Notes under the pieces: generated by a model | The model's database searches: none | What the model was told of the DNA's origin: nothing | What the model saw: only the letters and a program-made list of their open reading frames with translations | Position numbers and translations under genes: made by a program | In this document: positions 5,962-12,020 of the stretch, piece by piece | Layout: the number at the start of each line of letters is the position of its first letter | How positions within the stretch are numbered: the first letter of the stretch is position 1 | Source: an uncultured Verrucomicrobiota bacterium | Lineage (GTDB): Bacteria > Verrucomicrobiota > Kiritimatiellia > RFP12 > UBA3636 | Length of the DNA: 12,020 nt | Direction of reading: 5' to 3' | Assembly (NCBI GenBank): GCA_946534745.1 | Contig: CAMNDA010000344.1 | Location: forward strand, 1 to 12,020

Positions 5962-7167
5962 CTACAGTCCGGCGAAGATCGTATCCGCCATCGCCAAGGC
6001 GCGCTCGACGACGACGTCGGTGTTGTAGTGTTGCCATTCGCCCCATCGTCCGAGACCGAAGACACGGTTGCCGGCGGTTTCCGCCAACAGTGCCGCCATC
6101 GCCTCGTTCTTCCCGGTCGTGTTGAGCGGATAGGAATACTCCGAGGAATGGCGGAATGCGCCGGGGCTTAGAGGACCATTGCGCTCGCGTCTCGTCTCCC
6201 GCCAGTGTCCGCGCGCCCCGGGGGCAAAATTGGACCGGACGAGCAGACGGTGTTCCGGGCGGTCCGGGTCCGGCAGGTAGATCCACTGCGCGGGAGTGCC
6301 GAGCGTCTCCGGAACGTAGTCGATGTCGACCGACGTGTGCCGGAGCCGGGCGATGGTCGCACGTGATTCCGGAGACAGTCCATCGATCCTCTCGAACGCG
6401 GGCCAGGGGGCCGTGTTCACGATGAGGTCGGCTTCGATCTCCCCGTTCACAGTCCGAGCCGTGATGTCGAGTGTCCGGACGGCCTCTCCGAGGACGAGCC
6501 GCGTACCGAGCGACTCGCCCATGCGGCGATACGTTTCGCCGATGCCGAACACCTTCGGGTAGAAGAACACGGCGTGGCCCGGCTGCACGGCGTGGGGCCG
6601 GCGCTCCTCGCAGCTGCGGAGCGTGTCCTCGTAGGAGACGCTCGGAAGTTTGTCCAGCCAATACGTCCCGAGTGCGTCGAGGTCATCGCCGAACATCTTG
6701 CGGTTGTAGGGCAGCATGTAGTCTTCGGCGATGCCCTTGCCGAGTTTCCAGTAGATCCAGTCCGTGAACTTTTCCGGCATCGGCGCGCCCGTGTTGCACC
6801 CGGCCGCGGCGATGTCCGCGAGATATCGCTTCCGATGCGCTTCGTCGAGTTGCCAGATGTTCGCCTCGAACGGGCTGCCGATCGTCTGCCCGTGGATTCG
6901 GATGCGGGAATCCCGCTCGAAGCGGTTCCATTCGCGCTCCGGCATGAAGCCGAACAGGAACTCCGTCACGGCGGGTCGGCGGACGTCGAGGAAATGGCCG
7001 CCGCCGATGTCGAGCGGAGCGCCGTCAACGGTCCGGGTCCGGCAAAGACCGCCGGCGTCTTCTTCCTTCTCGAGAACGAGGAAATCGTCGATGCCGCACC
7101 GAAGCAGCGCGCAAGCGAGCGTGAGACCGGACGGACCGGCGCCGATGATCGCAACCTTCGTTTTCAC
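5962..7167 (-). CDS. UDP-galactopyranose-mutase-like FAD-dependent oxidoreductase
   Basis: 401 residues from a GTG start that overlaps the preceding gene's stop (GTGA); AAGGAG 5 nt upstream supports it. The N-terminal FAD-binding motif is 'IIGAGPSGLTLACAL' (7-21), and 'LEKEEDAGGLCRT' (32-44) holds the acidic residue that usually binds the FAD ribose, followed by GG. 'YNRKMFGDDLDAL' (154-166) and 'GRWGEWQHYNTD' (373-384) resemble motifs of UDP-galactopyranose mutase (Y-x-x-K-x-W-G and GR-x-x-x-Y-x-Y-x-D), which isomerises UDP-Galp to UDP-Galf. The family also includes protoporphyrinogen-oxidase-like amine oxidases of unknown substrate, common in surface-polysaccharide loci. It is the last gene of a three-gene operon with a GT2 and a GT-C-like protein, so a role in preparing or modifying a sugar is likely. 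Soluble. True mutase activity is uncertain because the match is partial. Confidence 0.75.
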   Translation of the reverse strand: MKTKVAIIGAGPSGLTLACALLRCGIDDFLVLEKEEDAGGLCRTRTVDGAPLDIGGGHFLDVRRPAVTEFLFGFMPEREWNRFERDSRIRIHGQTIGSPFEANIWQLDEAHRKRYLADIAAAGCNTGAPMPEKFTDWIYWKLGKGIAEDYMLPYNRKMFGDDLDALGTYWLDKLPSVSYEDTLRSCEERRPHAVQPGHAVFFYPKVFGIGETYRRMGESLGTRLVLGEAVRTLDITARTVNGEIEADLIVNTAPWPAFERIDGLSPESRATIARLRHTSVDIDYVPETLGTPAQWIYLPDPDRPEHRLLVRSNFAPGARGHWRETRRERNGPLSPGAFRHSSEYSYPLNTTGKNEAMAALLAETAGNRVFGLGRWGEWQHYNTDVVVERALAMADTIFAGL

Positions 7168-7856
7168 TTTGACTCCTTCATCCAGAGTTCCTTCCACAGG
7201 CACTTGAGAATCTGCTTGCCGGTGGCCCAGGCCTTGAAATGCGTGACGCCGCCGAGGCGCGGCGATTCGGACGTGGGGAATTCGATCCGCTTGAGCCGGG
7301 CTTTGTAGGCGTGGCAGACCATCTCCATGTCGATCGTGACCTTGCCGTCCGTCTTCGGCATCGAGAGAAACGCCGTTTTCGTCATGCCGCGGAAACCGTG
7401 AAGCGTGTCCCAGACCGTATTGCCTTCGTGCTTGAAAAGAATCTTTGCGGCGAGACCGGTCGCGAGGACGAACCACTTGCGCGGTTTGAAGAACTTCGTG
7501 TCCTCCTCGTTGTGAGCCCCCTTCATCATGCGGCTTCCGACGACGAATTCATAGCCTCTCTCGTAGAACTCGCGGAACTTGTAGGTGTCCCCGACGGGGA
7601 TCGTTCCCTTCGGATGGAAGAACACGAAGGCGTCGCAGTCGCACTTCTCCGCGCCGTCCCAGCAGGCCTGATTCAGGCCCTTGGCCGTTTGCCGGTAAAC
7701 GGGAATGCCGGCAGCCGCGAGATACTCGACCGTGCCGTCGGTGCTGCCGCCGTCGATGCAGTAAATCTGATCGAATTTAGACCGGTCGATGAGAGGGACG
7801 TCGTGCTTGACGCCATCGATTTCGTTCCACGTGACGAGACACAGGGCAACTGTCAT
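7164..7856 (-). CDS. Family 2 glycosyltransferase (GT-A fold), DPM1/GtrB-like
   Basis: 230 residues. 'CLVTWNE' (6-12) and 'DGGSTDGT' (35-42) are the usual nucleotide-sugar-binding start of GT2 enzymes. 'FVVGSRMM' (104-111) and 'DTLHGFRGM' (150-158) match the later part of polyprenyl-phosphate sugar transferases. The place of the metal-binding DxD is taken by 'FFHPKGTIP' (79-87), so metal binding may differ. No C-terminal membrane helices are present, unlike GtrB. A strong AAAGGAG lies 6 nt before the ATG. Its start overlaps the stop of the GT-C-like gene (ATGA) and its own stop overlaps the next start (GTGA), so all three genes are translationally coupled. It probably transfers a sugar to a polyprenyl phosphate or glycan at the inner membrane face. 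Donor and acceptor unknown. Confidence 0.82.
   Translation of the reverse strand: MTVALCLVTWNEIDGVKHDVPLIDRSKFDQIYCIDGGSTDGTVEYLAAAGIPVYRQTAKGLNQACWDGAEKCDCDAFVFFHPKGTIPVGDTYKFREFYERGYEFVVGSRMMKGAHNEEDTKFFKPRKWFVLATGLAAKILFKHEGNTVWDTLHGFRGMTKTAFLSMPKTDGKVTIDMEMVCHAYKARLKRIEFPTSESPRLGGVTHFKAWATGKQILKCLWKELWMKESK
7173..7178 (-). promoter_or_regulatory. Shine-Dalgarno deciding the GTG start of the mutase-like gene
   Basis: AAGGAG reads 5 nt before the GTG at 7167, inside the end of the GT2 gene. It rejects longer starts in the same open frame, which reach to 7476 but run through the GT2 coding region. Confidence 0.7.
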
Positions 7857-10177
7857 TTCTTGCTCCTTTCCGCAGCGTTTTCAGCACTTGTCGGCAGTCC
7901 GCTCTTCCGCCCGGGGAACAGAACGCTGCAAAGAGCTGCCACGACGACGACGAACATCAACTCCATCTGGTAGGATGAAGTCATGTAGGAGCCGATCCTT
8001 GCCCAGAAAGTGGTTGCGGAGACATATGCGATGCACGCCGTATGCAAGAGAAAGCTTCCTAAAATGCCGGCGGCGAAGAGCCACGCCGCCGTGGAGGGAT
8101 CATCGAGATTCCGCAACGTCCTGCGCTTGACGATCTGGACCATGGCGACGGCGAACGCCAGAAGCGCGGCGGCGAGGACGAACGGCATCGTCCGAGTGTA
8201 AAGCGCACCGATCCGGTTGGCTCGGTCGATGAAACGCCGTTCGCGGGAAACGGTTTCCCTCGTGGAAAACCGATCTCCTGGAATCGCATGCAGACGTTCG
8301 TTCCAGTCCATCTTCTCCCACCAGGGCTCCGAGTGGCATGGCCGCGCTGCGGTGTCGTGGAATCGTGCGGCATCCGCGATCGCCAGCATCCATTCGCGAA
8401 ACACGCCGGGAATGTCCTTTGCGCGGAAGGGCGCGCACATCGCCGTCGGGGAGAACCCCCTCTTGCGGAGATGTCCAGATCTGAATGCCTCAGAAAGTTC
8501 GCCATGGACGGTCGCCCAATAGGATTCGCTTGCGGGAAGGGTCGAATAAAAACCGGACAGTGCGGCCCCCTGGCGGATTCCAAACAAGGGCTTGTCCTCG
8601 TAGAGGTCTCGACCATGGTATCCTGCGGCTTTCGCCCAATGGTCGAAGCTGGCCTCGATGCCTTTTCTCGACTTCCGAAAGGTCGGGCTTTCCTCGAACG
8701 CCTTGCAAATGGTCGACCAATAGATTCCGTGATAGTGCCCCTTGTGCTCCGGAGAGGTCAGGCGCGCCTCGTCGGCCGAATCCGGCTCGATGAGATAGAG
8801 ATCCTGCATGACCTTGGCGTAGTTGCCCGCGTCCCGATCATTCCGGACGGGCAGTCCGTAAACCTTCCAATTGACGAGACAGACGATGGCGTTTCCGCAC
8901 AGGAACAATGCGATCGGCAGTAAACACAGCCCACTCCTCGCAATCCGGGCGGGCCGGGAATTGCCGCATCGCCAGGATCGGACGGCCGAAAGCGCCAGGC
9001 AGACGAGAACAAAGGGCCAGACCCAAATGCCGTCCTCGCGCGTGTTCTGGAACATCCACAGGGCGGAGCCGGCCGCAACGGCCCGTGCGACAAGCGTTCG
9101 GAGCGATTTCCGGGCGTCGAGGAAGACGAGCAGAAAACAACCGAAGAGGATCGGCACCTGCCAGAGCGGCATCCCGTTCCGGTGAATCCGCTGGAACGTC
9201 CCCATCGCCATCGAAATGGGGTTGAATAGCAACAGCGACAGGGATACGAGCAAGAACAGCCGATTTCGCGAAAAACGCGAACAAACGGCCGTGAAGAAAA
9301 CGCACCCGAGGATGTAGAGCAGGGTCTCGACAGCGAGGAACGGAAGGCCCAGAAAGGAGGAGGCTGCCAACACCATGGGACCAAAACAGCCCTTGATCAG
9401 CGTATGCTGGTCGTAGGGGCCCATCCATTCGCCCTTCATCATGCTGTCGGCGGCGTTCAGGAACCAGAGATCGTCCCACGGCGAGCGGAAGAATCCGGGA
9501 GGAAGACGGGCGGAAAGCGCAAATCGGAAAAGAACGAGAATACAGGTCAGCATCAGGAACGCCCTGGAGCAGACCGCTTCCCCCTTGTCGGGCGAAGCAT
9601 TCCACAGGACGCCTCCCGGCCCCGCGAAAGGAACCCAAAACAACATCGCCAGAAGGAGTAGCGAAATTGACGGAAAAAAGGAGATGCGGGTTCGTGCGGG
9701 CATGCCGACGACCTTCGAGAAAACGGCATACGGATCCCCCCCGGCGGCAACGACGTCCACTGCCCCCTTCCCATCCACGTCGAACTGGGCAATGTCATGC
9801 CGAATGGCGAAGTCGTTCCAGCCAAGAAGTCGATTGGATTTCCCCGAAACGCAAACCGCACCGGCACGAACGGGCGCGGATCCGTTCCCAAAATCGACTC
9901 TCAACTGGTTGATTTGGCTGGCCGGGAGAAAAAACGAGGCAGAAACACCTTGCGGACCCGCCACGACCGAACGAGAGCGTTCCGGCCGGAATGAATCCTT
10001 TTCGCTTTCGGTCCAAAAGACCTGACAAATCTGCGGATTGGACGACTTCAACCCGACGGAAACGGTCACGCCCCGGACAAGCCACAAGTCGCGACCGAAA
10101 AACAGGAACGCAGCGGCGATGCCGACGGCGACGATTGCGGAAAAAACTGTTTGATTGGGTTGGATGGGGGCTTTCAT
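7853..10177 (-). CDS. Polytopic GT-C-like membrane glycosyltransferase, hypothetical
   Basis: 774 residues, about twelve predicted membrane segments judged by eye: one near 11-28, eight between 166 and 436, and three between 663 and 754. Residues about 35-155 form an extracytoplasmic stretch ('SFFLPASQINQLRVDF', 81-96) that looks like a beta-sandwich module found in other surface-glycan membrane proteins. 'SPWDDLW' (232-238) after the third segment resembles the acidic first-loop motif of GT-C transferases, which use lipid-linked sugars outside the membrane. 'NTREDGIW' (378-385) and a long loop (437-660) follow. It is first in an operon with a GT2 and a mutase-like enzyme, an arrangement reminiscent of three-component O-antigen modification systems (flippase, GT2, GT-C), here without a flippase. 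An in-frame TGA four codons upstream fixes the ATG as the first possible start; no clear Shine-Dalgarno. Lower GC than the outer genes. The membrane topology is sure, the enzyme class is inferred. Confidence 0.7.
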   Translation of the reverse strand: MKAPIQPNQTVFSAIVAVGIAAAFLFFGRDLWLVRGVTVSVGLKSSNPQICQVFWTESEKDSFRPERSRSVVAGPQGVSASFFLPASQINQLRVDFGNGSAPVRAGAVCVSGKSNRLLGWNDFAIRHDIAQFDVDGKGAVDVVAAGGDPYAVFSKVVGMPARTRISFFPSISLLLLAMLFWVPFAGPGGVLWNASPDKGEAVCSRAFLMLTCILVLFRFALSARLPPGFFRSPWDDLWFLNAADSMMKGEWMGPYDQHTLIKGCFGPMVLAASSFLGLPFLAVETLLYILGCVFFTAVCSRFSRNRLFLLVSLSLLLFNPISMAMGTFQRIHRNGMPLWQVPILFGCFLLVFLDARKSLRTLVARAVAAGSALWMFQNTREDGIWVWPFVLVCLALSAVRSWRCGNSRPARIARSGLCLLPIALFLCGNAIVCLVNWKVYGLPVRNDRDAGNYAKVMQDLYLIEPDSADEARLTSPEHKGHYHGIYWSTICKAFEESPTFRKSRKGIEASFDHWAKAAGYHGRDLYEDKPLFGIRQGAALSGFYSTLPASESYWATVHGELSEAFRSGHLRKRGFSPTAMCAPFRAKDIPGVFREWMLAIADAARFHDTAARPCHSEPWWEKMDWNERLHAIPGDRFSTRETVSRERRFIDRANRIGALYTRTMPFVLAAALLAFAVAMVQIVKRRTLRNLDDPSTAAWLFAAGILGSFLLHTACIAYVSATTFWARIGSYMTSSYQMELMFVVVVAALCSVLFPGRKSGLPTSAENAAERSKK
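7863..7869 (-). promoter_or_regulatory. Shine-Dalgarno of the GT2 gene
   Basis: AAAGGAG lies 6 nt before the ATG at 7856, within the last codons of the GT-C-like gene, supporting coupled translation. Confidence 0.7.
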
Positions 10178-10224
10178 CGCAGAAATTCAGCAGATGGATC
10201 CACACTACGGTTCCGTAAGGGCGG

Positions 10225-10674
10225 TCATTGTAATTCGCCCCCCTGACATCCACTAGCCAGCGCAACACCCGCTGCGTAGCCGGCATCCGCCGGGGCTTCC
10301 TTGCGGACGGGGAAGAGACTACCACATCCCGGGACCGGGTTCAAGGCCGTTTTCGGTACCGGCGGCGGGCGCGACGGGCGCGGCGGCCCCCGTTCGGGGC
10401 GCACCTGTCCGCGAGGACGGGCGAAGCCGGTGCGCAGCGCCGCACCCTTGCCGCGGTTGACATCGTGGTGCGGCTTCACGAACGTGTTGCGCTCGTCGTC
10501 CGTGAAGGTCTCCATCACCGCGCGGGATCCGTCCTTCGAGCAGTCGTCCACGAGGACGATCTGCTTGCGGATCGGGACGGCGCGGACGGCGTCGACGAGC
10601 CGGGCCAGGGTACGTTCCTCGTTGTAGACGGGAACGATGACGGAGAGCGTGAAGTCGGGCGGAGTGTCGTTCAT
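10225..10674 (-). pseudogene. Family 2 glycosyltransferase, 3'-truncated remnant
   Basis: An ATG at 10674 opens a frame of 149 codons. Residues 1-85 are a typical GT2 N-terminus: 'LSVIVPVYNEE' (10-20), 'IVLVDDCSKDGS' (39-50) and 'DVNRGKGAALRTGFA' (71-85), close to dolichyl/undecaprenyl-phosphate sugar transferases. In that family the next residues form the donor-binding segment (about 'GDIVLIQDADLEYDP'). Here the sequence turns at about 10420 into Pro/Arg/Gly-rich translation with no similarity in any of the three minus-strand frames. The catalytic DxD and the rest, roughly 140 or more residues, are missing, so activity is very unlikely. The promoter and start are intact (10683-10712). The cut coincides with the right edge of the lower-GC segment, which suggests that the cassette deleted the 3' end. 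Confidence 0.72.
10316..10344 (-). promoter_or_regulatory. Possible promoter of the GT-C/GT2/mutase operon
   Basis: On the minus strand, TTGAAC (10344-10339), 17 nt, then TAGTCT (10321-10316) preceded by TGG as an extended -10. It would give a leader of about 130 nt before 10177. A second option is TACAAT at 10232-10227 with a poor -35. Neither is convincing alone; the operon needs a promoter in this 240-nt gap or readthrough from 10674. Confidence 0.25.
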
Positions 10675-10682
10675 GCGGCCAG

Positions 10683-10712
10683 ATTCTAGCACGGACGCGC
10701 ATCCGGCCTCAA
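10683..10712 (-). promoter_or_regulatory. Promoter of the truncated GT2 gene, likely leaderless
   Basis: On the minus strand, TTGAGG (10712-10707), an 18-nt spacer and TAGAAT (10688-10683). The ATG at 10674 follows after 8 nt with no Shine-Dalgarno. It is the third copy of the layout seen at 1396 and 3485. It lies in the 53 nt after the stop of the transferase gene, so the GT2 remnant had its own promoter. Confidence 0.5.
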
Positions 10713-10727
10713 GAGGGACGCGCGGCG

Positions 10728-12020
10728 TCACGCCATGCCCAGGGCGCGCTTGATCGACGCGAGTGCGGCGTCCGCCGCGTGCGGGTGGTTGACCATGACG
10801 GTCTTGCGGAACTCGTCGCGGGCGGCGGCCTTCGGATCGGCGCCGCCCTCCACGACGTCGCGGAGGAACGACTCGATCGCCGCCTCGTCGTAGGCGAGGT
10901 AGCAGTGCGAGAGGCAGTCCTTGCCGAGCGGCGCGAACTTCGCGTCGATGTCGGAGGGATCCTTGAGCATGTAGCAGCAGGGCTTGCCGGTGTAGAACCA
11001 CTCGACGAGATAGGAACCGCAGTCCTGCACGCAGGCGTCGCACGACGCGAATACCGGGAAGTAGTCCCCTTCGTCGCTCCAGCGGACGTTCGGGTGCGCC
11101 TTCATGCGGGCGATCCAGTCGTCGACCTTCGCGCGCCCCCATTTCGACGGGTTCGACAGCACCGTGAAGAGGAACGGATGCGGACGGAAGACGAAGTCGA
11201 TTTCAGGATGCCTCTCCGGGAGCGTGAGGAAGTAGTCCGCGTAGCGCTGGAAGTTGGAGAGCGCGAGCGTGTCGTTCGCGCCGCCCTCGACGGAGTGGTG
11301 CGGGGCGATCAGCACGCGTTTCCGGCTTCCGTTCCGCGGCCACGGCTCCGCCGCGGCGAGCGCGTCCATCTTCACGTAGCCGACGACCTCCGCGTTGGCG
11401 CCTTTCAGGATCGAGTGCTCCGCGTACTCCTTCGCGGTCGCCTCGCACTCGAAGAACGCCTTCCAGAACCAGGCGTAGTTCTGGCGTCCGACGATGTCCC
11501 GGTCGTAGACCGACCGGTAGAATCCGTAGTTGACGTGGATCGGCAGGAAGTCGCGCCCTACGGCCCAGTGCGGGTTGTAGGGGAAACTGGAGACATCGTA
11601 TGGCGACGGATAGCAGACGATGTCGGCGCCGAACGATCCGATGACGTCTGTCCATAGGCCCATCGCGTCTGGTTCGCCTTCGAGGAAGGCGTCCGCCGTA
11701 ATGGCCTTTTCAAGCTCGGCGCGGCAGGCGGCGCGCGCGGGACCGGGGTCGAGTCTGAAGCCCCGGAGATCGGGCGCCACGAAGACGCGTGCGTCGAATG
11801 CCCGATCGGCGCGCATGGCGTCAAAGAGCGGCCGCGCCGGGAACATTGACGGCGACGTGACGATGAAGAGCGCCCGGACGCGTTCGCCGCGCACGGCCCT
11901 GGCGGCGATGCGGGCCGCCTTTTCCGCGAAGGAGCCTTGGTGCCCGGCACGGAGCCGCGCCGGCAACACCTCGCGCTGCGTCTTGGGCGGAGCCGCGGAG
12001 ATGGCGTCGGCGAGGTCGGG
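10728..12020 (-). CDS. TagB/TagF-like CDP-polyol transferase, 5'-truncated by window
   Basis: The frame is open from the window end to the TGA at 10730-10728, at least 430 residues. A GTG at 11969 is the first in-frame candidate start but has no Shine-Dalgarno, so the gene probably begins outside. Numbered from the window edge, 'MFPARPLFDAMR' is near 59-70, 'PYNPHWAVGRDFLPIHVNYG' near 147-166, 'APHHSVEGG' near 239-247, 'RPHP' near 279-282, and 'QDCGSYLVEW' near 332-341. Together these give the two-domain pattern of the protein at 1-1389, well over half identical in the C-terminal half. The second half resembles CDP-glycerol glycerophosphotransferases, so transfer of a CDP-linked polyol or sugar phosphate to a surface glycan is the likely job. 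The residues before about 38 differ from the left copy, which suggests a different N-terminal partner domain. Substrate unknown. Confidence 0.8.
   Translation of the reverse strand, partial: PDLADAISAAPPKTQREVLPARLRAGHQGSFAEKAARIAARAVRGERVRALFIVTSPSMFPARPLFDAMRADRAFDARVFVAPDLRGFRLDPGPARAACRAELEKAITADAFLEGEPDAMGLWTDVIGSFGADIVCYPSPYDVSSFPYNPHWAVGRDFLPIHVNYGFYRSVYDRDIVGRQNYAWFWKAFFECEATAKEYAEHSILKGANAEVVGYVKMDALAAAEPWPRNGSRKRVLIAPHHSVEGGANDTLALSNFQRYADYFLTLPERHPEIDFVFRPHPFLFTVLSNPSKWGRAKVDDWIARMKAHPNVRWSDEGDYFPVFASCDACVQDCGSYLVEWFYTGKPCCYMLKDPSDIDAKFAPLGKDCLSHCYLAYDEAAIESFLRDVVEGGADPKAAARDEFRKTVMVNHPHAADAALASIKRALGMA

Larger units (their letters stand above)
5870..10424. other. Lower-GC cassette between two 3'-truncated genes
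   Basis: This segment holds the three-gene minus-strand operon and its upstream region. Two 60-base samples inside the first gene (8041-8100 and 8221-8280) are about 58% GC and a third (9121-9180) is 60%, against about 67-68% at 841-900 and 10861-10920. The gene on its left ends half-way through a conserved domain, and the gene on its right loses homology at about 10420. I infer a replacement or insertion event. No integrase, direct repeat or tRNA edge was found, so the mechanism is unknown. Confidence 0.4.

Noticed and set aside
7168..7476. Longer form of the mutase-like protein starting upstream in the same frame
   Set aside because: It would overlap 100 codons of the GT2 gene. GTG at 7167 has a good Shine-Dalgarno and begins just before the FAD-binding motif.
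10205..10249. A 14-codon leader-peptide-like frame (minus strand) upstream of the GT-C-like gene
   Set aside because: It has an ATG and stop but no clear ribosome site, no attenuator structure and no codon signature; chance is sufficient.

Overview
The window is a GC-rich bacterial cell-surface polysaccharide locus. Sixty-base samples counted by hand are about 67-68% GC at both ends and about 58-60% in the middle. Genes are densely packed, with 4-nt start/stop overlaps. No tRNA, rRNA, CRISPR array, transposase or integrase is visible. Nothing here fixes the taxon. A Gram-negative of the PVC type (Kiritimatiellota/Verrucomicrobiota-like) is a low-confidence guess from base composition, SD-less first genes and gene style.

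Left part (1-5869, + strand). The window opens inside a TagB/TagF-like (CDP-glycerol glycerophosphotransferase-type) transferase (1-1389). A rhamnulokinase-like FGGY kinase (1435-2907) follows, overlapping by 4 nt a small TagD-like cytidylyltransferase (2904-3302). After a 218-nt gap with two hairpins and a palindromic promoter come a second TagD-like cytidylyltransferase (3521-3916) and a fusion protein (3950-5869). The fusion has a 'HY..G..EGR' module, an RgpF-type rhamnan-synthesis domain, and the first half, but not the catalytic half, of the transferase family found at both window ends.

Middle part (5962-10177, - strand). Three overlapping genes form a lower-GC operon: a 12-TM GT-C-like membrane protein, a family 2 glycosyltransferase and a UDP-galactopyranose-mutase-like flavoprotein. 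On its right lies a glycosyltransferase 2 gene cut after about 85 codons. On its left lies the half-domain fusion. The operon therefore sits between two genes that both lost their 3' parts, as expected for a cassette that replaced older DNA.

Right part (10728-12020, - strand). A second TagB/TagF-like transferase, closely related to the one at 1-1389 and in inverted orientation, runs off the window end.

Reading of the system (inference): kinase plus cytidylyltransferase make a CDP-activated sugar or polyol phosphate, TagF-like transferases add it to a surface glycan, and the RgpF and GT2/GT-C/mutase genes build or decorate that glycan. Rhamnulokinase coupled to a TagD-type enzyme, without rhamnose-catabolic partners in view, suggests an activated building block I cannot match to a known pathway. 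Three first genes share one promoter layout (TTGnnn, 17-18 nt, TAGAAT, 7-9 nt, ATG, no Shine-Dalgarno), pointing to leaderless mRNAs.
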